Of a stretch of DNA of 64,000 nt, positions 9,680 to 20,247 are shown piece by piece (positions within the stretch are counted from its first letter, which is position 1; each line of letters begins with the position of its first letter). This DNA is from Pseudophaeobacter sp. (lineage in GTDB: Bacteria > Pseudomonadota > Alphaproteobacteria > Rhodobacterales > Rhodobacteraceae), in contig JALUXC010000017.1 in the NCBI GenBank assembly GCA_027019165.1, positions 372,001 through 436,000 on the forward strand, given 5' to 3'. Both the position numbers and the translations under genes were made by a program. The notes beneath the pieces are model-generated. The model did not search any database. It was not told where the DNA came from and was given only the letters and a program-made list of their open reading frames with translations.

Positions 9680-10299
9680 TCAGATGTCGAAGAATACGGT
9701 TTCATCTTCACCTTGCAGGCAAATGTCAAAACGATAAACCGTCTGCCCGTCCCGTTCGCTGCGCTTAGCGATCAAAGTTTTGCGACGTTTTTCCCATTCG
9801 ATCACGTTGATCACCGGATCTGCGGCATTGGCCTCGGCTTCATCTTCGAAGTAAAGACGGGTGTTGAGGCCCACATTGATGCCGCGCGCCACGATCCAGA
9901 GGTTGATATGCGGCGCCATCACCTGACCGTTGCGGCCCATGACCGGTCCGGGCTTTACGGTCTCGAACGCCCATTCGCCGGTTTCGAAATCGGTGATCAC
10001 ACGGCCCCAGCCGCGAAAGCCTTCTTCGACCTCGCCCTCATGTTCGGGGTGGGCATAGACACCGGCGGCATTGGCCTGCCAGGCCTCCAGCAGCACGTCC
10101 TTCACCGGTGAGCCGATACCGTCGATCACCAGACCTTCGACCCGGATCCGCTCACCGGCGGCATTGGGGCCTGCAATGTCCTGACCCAGTTCCTGATCGT
10201 AGATCTGGAAGCCCGCGGCGCCCGGAGCCAGACCGATATGGACGTAAGGACCAGCGGTCTGCGAAGGGGTTTCCTTCAGGTAATCAAGCTGTTGTGGCA

Positions 10300-10300
<1 letters not shown>
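9680..10300 (-). CDS. pcaG: Protocatechuate 3,4-dioxygenase alpha subunit
   Basis: The 206-residue alpha subunit belongs to the intradiol dioxygenase that opens protocatechuate to 3-carboxy-cis,cis-muconate. The N-terminal ETPSQTAGPYVHIGLAPG, the beta-sandwich segments VLLEAWQANAAGVY and GRVITDFETGEWAF, and PHINLWIVARGIN are characteristic. As expected for the alpha chain, the iron ligands are incomplete, since iron sits in PcaH. The start overlaps the pcaH stop by one base, giving coupled translation and equal subunit amounts. Confidence 0.93.
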
Positions 10301-11458
<1,158 letters not shown>

Positions 11459-11528
11459 CCCATCCTCCTCAATCTTGCTGGTTGGCACTGTCGCATATCA
11501 AAAAGGGACTGTATAATGCTATGAATTG

Positions 11529-11542
11529 GATATTTTTATATC
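11529..11542. promoter_or_regulatory. Palindrome in the pcaC-pcaQ intergenic region
   Basis: GATAT-TTTT-ATATC is a perfect dyad ending ten bases before the pcaQ start. The divergent gap is only 93 bases, so this AT-rich dyad is a reasonable candidate for the LysR-type PcaQ binding site. It does not match the rhizobial PcaQ half-sites I remember, so the assignment is tentative. Confidence 0.4.
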
Positions 11543-11551
11543 GGAATCGAT

Positions 11552-12466
11552 ATGCGGCTGTCTGCTGAGCTAAAGCTGCGCCACTTGGAGGTCTTTGTCG
11601 AAGTGGCCCGGCAGGAAAGCGTCACCCAGGCTGCCGAGGCGCTGGGCATGACGCAACCTGCGGTCACGCGCACTCTGCGCGAGCTGGAAGGCGTCGTGGG
11701 CAAGCCCTTGGTGGAGCGGCACGGGCGCGGCATTCGCCTGTCTGCCTACGGGGAGATGTTTCGCCACCACGCCGGGCGCAGCCTGGCTCTGGCCCGCGAT
11801 GGCGTGGCCATGCTGCGCGAACTTGACGAGGCCGAGGGGCCAAGGGTTGCCATCGGGGCGCTGCCGACCGTTTCAGCCACGGCGGTTCCCGAAGCGCTGG
11901 CGCGCCTGAGGGCAGAGGGCAGCCGCAGCCGGTTTTCTGTTGTTTCCGGGGACAATCGCTATCTGCTGGACCAGCTCAGACGCGGTAATCTGGATGTTGT
12001 GGTGGGGCGCCTGCCTGCTCCGGATCATATGGTGGGGCTCGATTTCGATCCTCTGTTTCGCGAAAGGGTGGTGGCCGTTGTGGCAGTGGGGCACCCCTTG
12101 GCTACGGCAAGCCACCTGCCGACCAGCGCCTTTGAGGATTTTCCGGTCTTGATGCCTTCGGAAGGGTCGATCATCCGCCCGATGGTGGACCGCATGTTCC
12201 TTGAGCAGGGCTTGACCCTGCCACGTTTTCCGATCGAGACGGTGTCTGCCACCTTCGGGCGCCGTTTCACGCTGCAACACCAGGCGATCTGGATCATCAG
12301 CCATGGTGTGGTGCGCGCAGATCTGGAAGACGGCGTGCTGCAGCTCCTGCCGCTCAATACAGATAGCACCCTTGGACCGGTCGGCCTCTGTATCCGTAGC
12401 GAGCACCGGCTGTCCGCGGCAGCGGAGCGCTTTTGCGCCACCCTGCGCCAGGCGTGCGACGGCTAG
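11552..12466 (+). CDS. pcaQ: LysR-type regulator PcaQ
   Basis: The 304-residue LysR regulator has an N-terminal winged helix (LRHLEVFVEVARQESVTQAA ... MTQPAVTRTLRELE) and a periplasmic-binding-like effector domain from about residue 95. Its divergent position next to pcaCHG is the standard arrangement for PcaQ, which activates the pca operon with beta-carboxymuconate/lactone pathway intermediates as inducers. No strong ribosome site precedes the ATG, so low expression or a leaderless message is possible. The end overlaps the convergent TetR-type gene by four bases. Confidence 0.88.
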   Translation: MRLSAELKLRHLEVFVEVARQESVTQAAEALGMTQPAVTRTLRELEGVVGKPLVERHGRGIRLSAYGEMFRHHAGRSLALARDGVAMLRELDEAEGPRVAIGALPTVSATAVPEALARLRAEGSRSRFSVVSGDNRYLLDQLRRGNLDVVVGRLPAPDHMVGLDFDPLFRERVVAVVAVGHPLATASHLPTSAFEDFPVLMPSEGSIIRPMVDRMFLEQGLTLPRFPIETVSATFGRRFTLQHQAIWIISHGVVRADLEDGVLQLLPLNTDSTLGPVGLCIRSEHRLSAAAERFCATLRQACDG

Positions 12467-13077
12467 GCCCTCAGGCTGGCCAGAGCCATTTCGGCCAGAT
12501 CGTCGGCCACGGTTTTGCGAAAGTTCTGCTCGTCGCCGCGCCCTGATTGATACCAGAAGACCGGGGAGTTCAGCGTCAGCATCAAACCGGCAACCGTGAC
12601 CCGCAATGTGCGCGGGGCAAAAGTTCCGTTTGCCATCCCGCGCGAGACCTGCGCGGCAAAGAGTTCGGTATACTGCCGCTGCTCGGCGCGCACCTGCGCC
12701 TGCAGGCCCTCTTCGGCGGCTTTGGACGGGGATTTGCCGCGCGCACCGGTAAAGGTCTGAAGAATCACCTTGTGATAGGGAAGGGAGCGCAGCACCTCCA
12801 GCACATGCGCCTGTGCCATCTTATGCAGGCAGGCCTCTGGGGTGAGCCGCTCATCGATCACTGCCTGGACCGCGCCGTAGGTAAAGCGCGCCGCCCTGAG
12901 CTGTACGGCGGCCAGTAACGCGCCCTTTGAGGGAAAGTGGTGATAAATCCGCCCCTTGGTCGATCCGAGGCTGGCCGCGATGTCGTCAATTGAGGCCGCA
13001 TCTGCTCCAAGCGTCATGAAGCAATGGGCCGCTGCATCCAGAATTTCGCTTTTTGAGGCGCTGATTTGCTCTAACAT
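12463..13077 (-). CDS. TetR-family transcriptional regulator of the liv/CoA-ligase cluster
   Basis: The 204-residue product has an N-terminal TetR helix-turn-helix (SIDDIAASLGSTKGRIYHHF, about residues 28-50) and a helical ligand domain. The start at 13077 (MLEQISASKSEIL) fits the family length; the frame is open 27 codons upstream. It is divergent from livH, and a near-perfect 26-bp palindrome lies in the shared promoter region. TetR proteins next to acyl-CoA synthetases often sense acyl-CoA thioesters, so an acyl-CoA effector is a reasonable guess. Confidence 0.87.
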   Translation of the reverse strand: MLEQISASKSEILDAAAHCFMTLGADAASIDDIAASLGSTKGRIYHHFPSKGALLAAVQLRAARFTYGAVQAVIDERLTPEACLHKMAQAHVLEVLRSLPYHKVILQTFTGARGKSPSKAAEEGLQAQVRAEQRQYTELFAAQVSRGMANGTFAPRTLRVTVAGLMLTLNSPVFWYQSGRGDEQNFRKTVADDLAEMALASLRA

Positions 13078-13241
13078 CCCGTCCTGTCTGCCCTGTGTTT
13101 CCTGCGGACCACAGCGACTGTTCGGGCCTGCCCGCCTTTTGGAGACAGCGCAGGACACTCACGAGAGCGGTTGCGCACAATAGGCGGGCATAGGCTCAAA
13201 ATATAGCCGCTTTTTGCCATTCTGACGCTGGGTCTTACCAA

Positions 13242-13277
13242 TTGACAGAAGAAAAACATACTCAGTAGTCTGTTTTT
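13242..13277 (+). promoter_or_regulatory. livH promoter with TetR-type operator
   Basis: TTGACA (13242-13247) and a -10-like TAGTCT (13266-13271) are 18 bases apart. Overlapping the -10 is a palindrome with 11-bp arms, AAAAACATACT (13252-13262) and AGTCTGTTTTT (13267-13277), spacer CAGT and one mismatched pair. A regulator bound there would block RNA polymerase. The adjacent TetR gene is the obvious candidate. Confidence 0.7.
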
Positions 13278-13391
13278 AGACGCCATGGGTTCCGCCGCTT
13301 GAGGAGGCGCAGCGAAACCCCAGAAAAATGGCGCTTTCGCCCGGGTCTTTCCGGGTCAGAAGCCGCTCATTTCGGGCGGGGGGAGGAAAAT

Positions 13392-14267
13392 TTGGAAGTA
13401 TTGCAGCTCCTGGTCAGCGGGCTTGCGAATGGCTGTGTCTACGGCCTGATCGCGCTCGGCTTCGTGCTGATCTACAAGGCCACCGAGGCGGTCAATTTCG
13501 CCCAGGGCGATTTCATGATGCTGGGGGCCTTTGTGACCCTTGGCCTCACCAATGCAGAGTATATGGATCTGCCTTTCTGGATCGCGGCGCCGCTGGCGAT
13601 TTCGATCATGGCGGTTCTTGGTTACCTGCTCGACTTTTTCATTCTGCGGCACCTGTTCGGACAAAGTCAGACCGCCGTGGTCATCCTGACCATCGCGCTG
13701 GGCTTTGTGCTGCGCTTTGTGGCCGGTCTGATCTGGGGCCACGAGCCGCAGACACTGGAAAGCCCGCTGGCGCTGGGGGATGTGCAGTTCGGCGGTGTTG
13801 TGCTTGGCATGGCTGATGTGGCCGTGATCGTGGTGACCTTCCTGCTCACGTGGTCGCTCTATCAGTTCTTCCAGCGCACCAAGCTGGGTCTGGCCATGCA
13901 GGCGGCCAGTCAGAACCAGATGGCGGCCTATTTCATGGGCATCCCGGTGCGCCGGGTGCAGGGGCTGATCTGGGGGTTGGCAGGCGCAACTGCTGCCGTC
14001 GCCGGGATCCTCTTTGCCTCCAAGGGCGCAATTGATCCCAATGCGGGTCTTCTGGGGATCAAGGCCTTTGCGGCGGCGGTCATCGGCGGCTTTGGCTCGC
14101 TTCCGGGCGCCTTGGCGGGTGGTCTGATCGTTGGCGTGATCGAGCCTTTCGCGGCGCGCTATCTTGCAGCAGGCTATTCGCAGATCGCGCCCTATGCACT
14201 GCTTCTGGCAGTGCTGATCTTCCGTCCACATGGCCTGTTCAGCCAGGTCCGCGTGAAGAAGGTCTGA
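13392..14267 (+). CDS. livH: Branched-chain-type ABC transporter permease LivH
   Basis: This is a 291-residue polytopic inner-membrane permease of the HAAT family (LivH type). The N-terminus LQLLVSGLANGCVYGLIALG and the segment INFAQGDFMM-like VNFAQGDFMMLGAF are diagnostic. The C-terminal GFGSLPGALAGGLIVGVIE is the conserved coupling region. I place the start at the TTG at 13392, because GGAGG lies five bases before it and the upstream reading frame has no LivH similarity. It is the first gene of the six-gene cluster. Confidence 0.9.
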   Translation: MEVLQLLVSGLANGCVYGLIALGFVLIYKATEAVNFAQGDFMMLGAFVTLGLTNAEYMDLPFWIAAPLAISIMAVLGYLLDFFILRHLFGQSQTAVVILTIALGFVLRFVAGLIWGHEPQTLESPLALGDVQFGGVVLGMADVAVIVVTFLLTWSLYQFFQRTKLGLAMQAASQNQMAAYFMGIPVRRVQGLIWGLAGATAAVAGILFASKGAIDPNAGLLGIKAFAAAVIGGFGSLPGALAGGLIVGVIEPFAARYLAAGYSQIAPYALLLAVLIFRPHGLFSQVRVKKV

Positions 14268-14271
14268 TCCC

Positions 14272-15357
14272 ATGCGTATTCATTTCAAAACCACCTACGA
14301 GCAGGATATCCGCCTGTTTCCCGATTTGTGGACGGCCTGCGTCTATGGCGCGCTGATCCTTCTGGCCTTTGCGCTGCCCTACCTGATCAATGAGTTCTAT
14401 GTTGGTGAGGTCACCAATGTCCTGATTTGGGCGATTGCGGGGCTGGGCCTTATGCTGCTCACCGGTCAAACAGGTCAGGCCAGCCTTGGTCATGCGGCCT
14501 TCCTGGCGATCGGCTGCTATACCAATACGATCTTGATCGAGCAGGGGCTGCCCTTCATCATTGCCTTCCCGCTGGCGGGAGTCATCACAGGGGTGGTTGG
14601 CGCAATTATCGCCATTCCCGCCCTGCGGCTGCACGGGATCTACCTCGCCATTGCCACCATCGCCCTGTCGATCCTGGCCGATGACATCATCGTCCTTTTG
14701 GAGCCATGGACCGGCGGCGTGTCGGGCAAGTTCCCCGAGATGATCTCAATCTTCGGGTTTGAGATCGAACGCTGGACCATGCCGACGCGGTTTTACTACC
14801 TAGTGCTGGTCGTCACCATCATCTGCACGCTGTTCTACCGCAACCTTCTGCGCTCGCCCTTGGGCCGTGCATTTGCGGCGGTGCGCGACAGCGAGGTCTC
14901 TGCCACCGCCATGGGCGTTCATATCGCCCGCACAAAGGCGACTGCTTTCGGCCTGTCGTGCATGATTACCGGCTGGGCTGGAGCCCTGATGGGCTACTAC
15001 GCGGGGACCTTCAACAACGAGACCTTCTCAATCGTGATCTCCATCACGCTGTTGATGATGATCGTCATTGGCGGCCTCGGCTCCATCCACGGCGCTTTCT
15101 TTGGTGCGGTTGTGGTGGCTTTCCTGCCGCAGGGCCTGTCGATCCTGAAGGATGGGCTGATCGGTGGAGGTGTTGCCATTCCCGGCCTCGAAACGGGCGT
15201 CTTTGGGATGATCCTGATCCTCTTCATCCTGTTCGAACCCATGGGCATCTACGGGCGCTGGCTGAAGATCCGCATCTGGTTCGAGCTGTTCCCATTCGCG
15301 CGCAAGGACATGTTCCGCCGCCAGAAATCCTACCTCAAGACGGAGCGGTTGAGATGA
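14272..15357 (+). CDS. livM: Branched-chain-type ABC transporter permease LivM
   Basis: This 361-residue permease forms the membrane channel together with LivH. The hydrophilic N-terminus (about 1-25) is followed by roughly nine membrane segments. LTGQTGQASLGHAAFLAIG and RDSEVSATAMGVHIARTKAT plus GGLGSIHGAFFGA are family signatures. It begins four bases after the livH stop and overlaps livG by ATGA, so translation is coupled. Confidence 0.92.
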   Translation: MRIHFKTTYEQDIRLFPDLWTACVYGALILLAFALPYLINEFYVGEVTNVLIWAIAGLGLMLLTGQTGQASLGHAAFLAIGCYTNTILIEQGLPFIIAFPLAGVITGVVGAIIAIPALRLHGIYLAIATIALSILADDIIVLLEPWTGGVSGKFPEMISIFGFEIERWTMPTRFYYLVLVVTIICTLFYRNLLRSPLGRAFAAVRDSEVSATAMGVHIARTKATAFGLSCMITGWAGALMGYYAGTFNNETFSIVISITLLMMIVIGGLGSIHGAFFGAVVVAFLPQGLSILKDGLIGGGVAIPGLETGVFGMILILFILFEPMGIYGRWLKIRIWFELFPFARKDMFRRQKSYLKTERLR

Positions 15358-16121
15358 GCCTTCTGGAAATCAAGAACGCGACGCTGAAATTCGGCGGGGT
15401 TGTGGCCGTGAACGATCTGTCTTTCTCGGTCGAAGAAGGCGAGGTCTATGCCATCGTCGGCCCGAACGGGGCGGGGAAGTCCACCGTCTTCAACCTGATT
15501 TCGCGGTTTTACGAACCCTACGCCGGGGAGTTCACCTTTGACGGGCAGAACCTTCTGGACCGCGCGCCGGATGAGGTGGCCGACCTTGGCATCGCGCGCA
15601 CCTTTCAGAACATCGAGCTGTTCGACCATGCAACGGTTCTGCAGAACCTTCTGGTCGGGCGCCATCGCCATCGCAAGTCGACACTGATCGAAGAGCTGTT
15701 CTTTGCGCCGCGGGTGCGCGCCGAGGAGCACCGCCACCGCGAGGCGGTGGAAGAGGTGATCGATTTCCTCGATCTGCAGCCCTACCGCAACAAGATGATC
15801 GCGGGTCTGCCTTATGGTGTGCGCAAGGTGGTGGAGCTGGGCCGGGCGCTGGCCTCTGGGCCGCGGCTTTTGCTGCTGGATGAGCCTGCCTCGGGCCTGT
15901 CGGTCGAAGAGACGCAGGACATGCGCTGGTGGATCGATGACATCCGCAAACAGATGGGGATCACGGTGTTGATGGTCGAACATGACATGGGGCTGGTGTC
16001 GGGCGTTTCCGACCGGGTTCTGGCCCTGGCCGATGGCGCGAAACTTGCCGAGGGCACCCCGGCCGAGGTGCAATCCAACCCGGCCGTAATCGAGGCCTAT
16101 CTTGGCGCGGGGGCGGTCTGA
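15354..16121 (+). CDS. livG: ABC transporter ATPase LivG
   Basis: This 255-residue cytoplasmic ATPase has Walker A GPNGAGKS near residue 39 and a LivG-type signature region (PYGVRKVVELGRALA, a degenerate LSGGQ). Walker B is LLLLDEPASGLS and the switch His lies in VEHDMGLV. The start overlaps the livM stop by ATGA. It pairs with LivF in the transporter. Confidence 0.92.
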   Translation: MSLLEIKNATLKFGGVVAVNDLSFSVEEGEVYAIVGPNGAGKSTVFNLISRFYEPYAGEFTFDGQNLLDRAPDEVADLGIARTFQNIELFDHATVLQNLLVGRHRHRKSTLIEELFFAPRVRAEEHRHREAVEEVIDFLDLQPYRNKMIAGLPYGVRKVVELGRALASGPRLLLLDEPASGLSVEETQDMRWWIDDIRKQMGITVLMVEHDMGLVSGVSDRVLALADGAKLAEGTPAEVQSNPAVIEAYLGAGAV

Positions 16122-16894
16122 TGGGAGAGCCTTTGCTGGAAATCAAGAACCTTGAGAGCTTTTACGGGCCGATCATGGCTATCCGGGGTGTCTCGCTCAA
16201 GGTGGACAAGGGGCAGATCGTCACCGTCCTTGGGGCCAATGGCGCCGGAAAGTCCACGCTTTTGAAAACGATCTCGGGCATCATGGACCCTGAAAAGGGT
16301 GAGGTGCTGTTTGGCGGCAAACCCATTCAGGGGGAGGAGCCGCACAAGATCGTCAGCCGTGGTATCGTGCATGTGCCGGAGGGGCGCGAGGTCTTTCCGC
16401 TCTTGACGGTGAACGAGAACCTGAGCCTTGGTGCCTATACGCGCTCTGACAAGGCCGAGATCGAGCGCGACCGGGAGATGGTCTTTGACTACTTCCCGAT
16501 CCTGGCCGAGCGGCGCGATCAGGAGGCAGGCACGCTCTCGGGCGGTCAGCAGCAGATGCTGGCGATTGGGCGGGGCCTCATGCTGCGGCCCAAGATCATG
16601 CTACTGGATGAGCCGAGTCTCGGGCTGTCGCCACTGCTGGTGCAGGAGATCTTTGCCATCCTGCGCAGGCTCAACACCGAAGAGCATGTGACCATGATGC
16701 TGGTGGAACAGAACGCCCGTATCGCGCTGGAACTGGCCGATATCGGCTATGTGATGGAGATCGGCCGCATCGTGATGGACGGCACTGCCGACCGGCTGAT
16801 GCAGTCCGAGGATATCCAGTCCTTCTACCTGGGCCATCAGGAAGAAGGTCAGCGCGGTGAGAAGCGTTGGAAACGCAAGAAGACCTGGCGTTAA
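16121..16894 (+). CDS. livF: ABC transporter ATPase LivF
   Basis: This 257-residue second ATPase carries Walker A GANGAGKST near residue 45, signature LSGGQQQMLAIGRGL, Walker B IMLLDEPSLGLS and VEQNARIALE. Its start overlaps the livG stop by one base (TGATG). The C-terminus ends in a basic tail (KRWKRKK) longer than usual. It belongs to the liv-type operon. Confidence 0.92.
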   Translation: MGEPLLEIKNLESFYGPIMAIRGVSLKVDKGQIVTVLGANGAGKSTLLKTISGIMDPEKGEVLFGGKPIQGEEPHKIVSRGIVHVPEGREVFPLLTVNENLSLGAYTRSDKAEIERDREMVFDYFPILAERRDQEAGTLSGGQQQMLAIGRGLMLRPKIMLLDEPSLGLSPLLVQEIFAILRRLNTEEHVTMMLVEQNARIALELADIGYVMEIGRIVMDGTADRLMQSEDIQSFYLGHQEEGQRGEKRWKRKKTWR

Positions 16895-16905
16895 GGGGGG
16901 AAGGG

Positions 16906-18801
16906 ATGAACATGCAACACCTTGGACAGACCGCAAACCCGCAGGTCCTCATCAACGGCGTGTCGTTCAATGCCGACCCGGGACAAAGGCCGGTCGTCGT
17001 GGATGGCTGCGCGACAATCACCCAGCTGTTTCAGCAGCGCTGCGCGGCTCAGGGCGCGCGAACCGCGCACCGCGAAAAGGATATGGGCATCTGGAAGGCC
17101 TATTCCTGGCAGGATTATTGGGATCACTCCAAATGGATCGGCCTGGGCCTGATGTCGCTTGGCCTCAAACGGGGCGAGGTGGTCTCGATCTTAAGCGAGG
17201 ACCGCCGCGAGTGGCTCTATTCAGATATGGGCGTTCAGGGGGCAGGGGGCATTGCCTCGGGTGTCTACACCACCGACTCTGCCTCGCAGCTCGCCTATCT
17301 GGTCAACGACAGCGACAGCCGGTTTTTGTTCGTGGAAAACGACGAACAGCTCGACAAGTATCTGGAGATTGCCGATCAGGTTCCGGGCCTGGCAAAGGTC
17401 ATCATCTACGAGCGTGAAGGGCTTCATGATCTTGATCATGAGAAATGCCTCTTCATCGATGAGCTCTACGAGATGGGCAAAGCCTATGAGGCGCAGCATC
17501 CCGGTGCCTATGAGGCCGAAATCGCAAAGACCCGGCCAGAAGATACCGCGCTTTTGATTTATACCTCTGGCACCACTGGCATGCCCAAGGGTGCCATGCT
17601 CAGCAATGAGAACATCCTGGCCTCAATCGAAGCCGGGGCACGCGCGCTGGAATTCACCGGAAACGATGAACAGCTCTGCTTTCTGCCGCTCTGCCACATT
17701 CTGGAACGCAACGTATCGGTCTATTTTCCACTTGCGGCGACCAGCACGGTGAATTTTGCCGAAAGCCCGGAGACCGTTTTTGACAACATGCAGGAGGTCT
17801 CTCCTGCGACGTTTTTCGCGGTGCCGCGGGTCTGGGAAAAGATCTATTCCCGCGTGCTGGTCCTGGCGCAGGAGGCCACACCCATTGGCCGTATGGCCTT
17901 TCATGCGGCCATCAAAGCCGGGCGCAAACGGGCCGAATATGTGATGCATGGCAAGCCGGTGCCTTCGGGCGTGGCGGCCAATTATGCGATCTGGGATTTC
18001 CTTGTTCTGCGCAACCTACGCCGGATGCTGGGCATGGACAAGATGCGTCGGGGCGGCACGGGTGCGGCGCCGATCTCACCCGAATTGCTGAGCTGGTACT
18101 GGTCCATCGGGGTGCCGCTGATCGAAGGCTACGGCATGACCGAAAACGCCGGTCTTTCTACGACCAACACCTTTGAGAGCAACGCGCCCGGCACAGTTGG
18201 TCCGGCGGTTCCGGGCGTCAAGCTGCGCATTGCGGAGGATGGCGAGATCCAGACCCTGGGCCTCAACAACTTTCAAGGCTACTGGCGCAACAATGAAAAG
18301 ACCGCCGAGACCTTTACCGACGACGGCTGGCTGCGCACAGGTGACGTCGGGCGGCTGGATGAGAAGGGCAACCTGACCATCACCGGGCGGATCAAGGACA
18401 TTATCATCACCGCAGGCGGCAAGAACATCACCCCGGCCGAGATCGAAAGCCGCTTGAAGTTCAGCCACTACATTTCGGACGCGGTGGTGATTGGCGATGC
18501 GCGCAAATATCTCACCTGCCTGATCATGATCGATCAGGAAAATGTTGAGAAATTCGCACAGGACCGCAAGATACCATTCAGCGACTTTGCGTCGCTCTGC
18601 GCCGCGGAGGAGGTGGTGCAGCTGATCGGGGCCGAAGTCGAGGCCGTCAACAAGGAGTTCGCGCGGGTCGAACAGATCAAGGATTTCCGCCTGATCAACG
18701 TTCTGCTCACGGCCGAGGACGACGAGTTGACCGCCACGATGAAGCTGAAACGCAGTTTCGTGGAGAAGAAACACAAGGCACTGATCGACGACATGTACTG
18801 A
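16906..18801 (+). CDS. AMP-forming acyl-CoA synthetase (long-chain fatty acid CoA ligase-like)
   Basis: The 631-residue adenylate-forming enzyme activates a carboxylic acid with ATP and CoA. Motif I is IYTSGTTGMPKGAM (near residue 220), motif II is EGYGMTENAG, and WLRTGDVGRLDEKGN with GRIKDIIITAGGKNI marks the C-terminal hinge. The size and layout fit the long-chain (FadD15/ACSBG-like) group. AGGGGGGAAGGG precedes the ATG at 16906. Its place inside the liv operon, between the ATPases and the binding protein, implies that the imported substrate is an acid destined for CoA activation rather than an amino acid. The exact acid is unknown. Confidence 0.88.
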   Translation: MNMQHLGQTANPQVLINGVSFNADPGQRPVVVDGCATITQLFQQRCAAQGARTAHREKDMGIWKAYSWQDYWDHSKWIGLGLMSLGLKRGEVVSILSEDRREWLYSDMGVQGAGGIASGVYTTDSASQLAYLVNDSDSRFLFVENDEQLDKYLEIADQVPGLAKVIIYEREGLHDLDHEKCLFIDELYEMGKAYEAQHPGAYEAEIAKTRPEDTALLIYTSGTTGMPKGAMLSNENILASIEAGARALEFTGNDEQLCFLPLCHILERNVSVYFPLAATSTVNFAESPETVFDNMQEVSPATFFAVPRVWEKIYSRVLVLAQEATPIGRMAFHAAIKAGRKRAEYVMHGKPVPSGVAANYAIWDFLVLRNLRRMLGMDKMRRGGTGAAPISPELLSWYWSIGVPLIEGYGMTENAGLSTTNTFESNAPGTVGPAVPGVKLRIAEDGEIQTLGLNNFQGYWRNNEKTAETFTDDGWLRTGDVGRLDEKGNLTITGRIKDIIITAGGKNITPAEIESRLKFSHYISDAVVIGDARKYLTCLIMIDQENVEKFAQDRKIPFSDFASLCAAEEVVQLIGAEVEAVNKEFARVEQIKDFRLINVLLTAEDDELTATMKLKRSFVEKKHKALIDDMY

Positions 18802-18851
18802 CGGCGCGCATGACAAAGGACGCCGCACGCATATCCAGGGAGGAAGCGAAA

Positions 18852-20012
18852 ATGAAGAAACTGACATCCGCGCTCAAGGTGACGGCGATGGCCCTTGCAG
18901 GCGCCACTGCCGCGCAGGCCGACACTCAAGGGGTTTCCGATACGGAAATCGTCATCGGCTCGGTAAACGACCTCAGCGGAATCTTTGCGGCCGTTGGCGT
19001 GCCGGCCGTGAATGGCGCCAACATGCGCTTTGACGAAGCCAATGCCGCTGGTGGTGTCCATGGCCGTCAGATCAAGTTTGTGGTGGAGGACAACGGCTAT
19101 CAGATCCCGCGCGCGATGCAGGGCTACAACAAGCTGCTGAACCGTGACAAAGCCTTTGCCATGCTTCTGTCGCTGGGCACGCCCATGAACGTGGCAGGCT
19201 TCAAGCTGCTGGACCCCAAGGGCATCCCGAACATCGGCCCGCTGTCGGCGGCACGTCAGATGTTGCAGGACCCGATGAACAACAAGTTCATCGGTTTTTC
19301 CAGCTACTATGATCAGGTGCAGGTCGGGGTGAAATACCTGGCAGGGGAGTTCGACTCCAAAGAGATCTGCTCGATGTATATCCCGTCCGATTTTGGCAAG
19401 GAGATTCAGGAAAGCACGAAGGACGTGACCGAGGAACTGGGCCTGACTTATGCGGCCGAAACCTCTCACAAGCCGGATGAGCTGGACTTTGTCGGCTCGC
19501 TCACCAAACTGAAGTCGGCAGGCTGTGACGTGGTCACAATGGCACTGGGTGTGCGCCAGGGCATCACGGTTGTGGGAACGGCCAAGAAACTCGGCTGGAC
19601 CGACGTGAAGTTCCTCAACACCTCTGCGGGCTTTCTCGATGTGGTTGCAGCTGTCCCCGGTGGTGTGACCGACGGTCTTTACGCGGCCTCCGGCTGGGTG
19701 AGCCTTTTGGCCCGCGCTGAAGAGCCAATCCCCGCCGCCTTTATCAAAGGCTATGAAGAAAAGTTCGATCAGCCCGCCGGGGGCTTTGCAATGCTGGGGT
19801 ATTCGGCCGCCGACACCGTTATCCGGGCGCTTGAGGCCGCAGGCAAAGATCTGACCCATGATGCTTTTATCAAGGGGATGGAAAGCCTGTCATACTTTGA
19901 CGATCTGACTGACACGCAGATTACCTATGCGGCGGATGATCACCGCGGCGCCGATGATATCGTGATTTCGATCGTCGAGAACGGCAAGTGGAAGGAATTG
20001 AGCCGTCAATAA
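18852..20012 (+). CDS. Periplasmic substrate-binding protein of the LivK type
   Basis: The 386-residue exported protein has signal peptide MKKLTSALKVTAMALAGA with probable cleavage after AQA near residue 23. The type I periplasmic-binding fold follows: EIVIGSVNDLSGIFAAVGVP at the N-lobe and VHGRQIKFVVEDNGYQI next, typical of the branched-chain/amide binding family. GGAGGAAGCG precedes the start. It closes the cluster and is followed by a terminator. Ligand specificity cannot be read from sequence; the co-transcribed CoA ligase favours an organic acid. Confidence 0.9.
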   Translation: MKKLTSALKVTAMALAGATAAQADTQGVSDTEIVIGSVNDLSGIFAAVGVPAVNGANMRFDEANAAGGVHGRQIKFVVEDNGYQIPRAMQGYNKLLNRDKAFAMLLSLGTPMNVAGFKLLDPKGIPNIGPLSAARQMLQDPMNNKFIGFSSYYDQVQVGVKYLAGEFDSKEICSMYIPSDFGKEIQESTKDVTEELGLTYAAETSHKPDELDFVGSLTKLKSAGCDVVTMALGVRQGITVVGTAKKLGWTDVKFLNTSAGFLDVVAAVPGGVTDGLYAASGWVSLLARAEEPIPAAFIKGYEEKFDQPAGGFAMLGYSAADTVIRALEAAGKDLTHDAFIKGMESLSYFDDLTDTQITYAADDHRGADDIVISIVENGKWKELSRQ

Positions 20013-20037
20013 GTAGAATGTCGATCTGAGATTGTGG

Positions 20038-20072
20038 GGCCGGTGCGGAATTCCGCGCCGGTCACTTTTTTG
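20038..20072 (+). terminator. Rho-independent terminator after the liv/CoA-ligase operon
   Basis: The stem GGCCGGTGCGGAA/TTCCGCGCCGGTC (13 pairs, one or two G-T) is followed by ACTTTTTTG, 26 bases after the binding-protein stop. Confidence 0.85.
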
Positions 20073-20247
20073 TGAAAAGGCGCCCCTCATTAAGATGTAT
20101 TTTCAGTAAATCTTTACATGGAAGGCCTGAGTCAGTTATGAATTCAGATATGCGAATGTAAAGTGAACCCGTATGTTGCGGCCATTCGCCAGACTGAGTT
20201 GCGTTTTGATCCGCAAATACAATGGGTGCAGTTTGGGGCTGAAGAAA

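Noticed and set aside
18534-19859. Minus-strand open frame of 441 codons opposite the acyl-CoA synthetase and binding-protein genes
   Set aside because: It crosses two real genes and their spacer and shows no family pattern.
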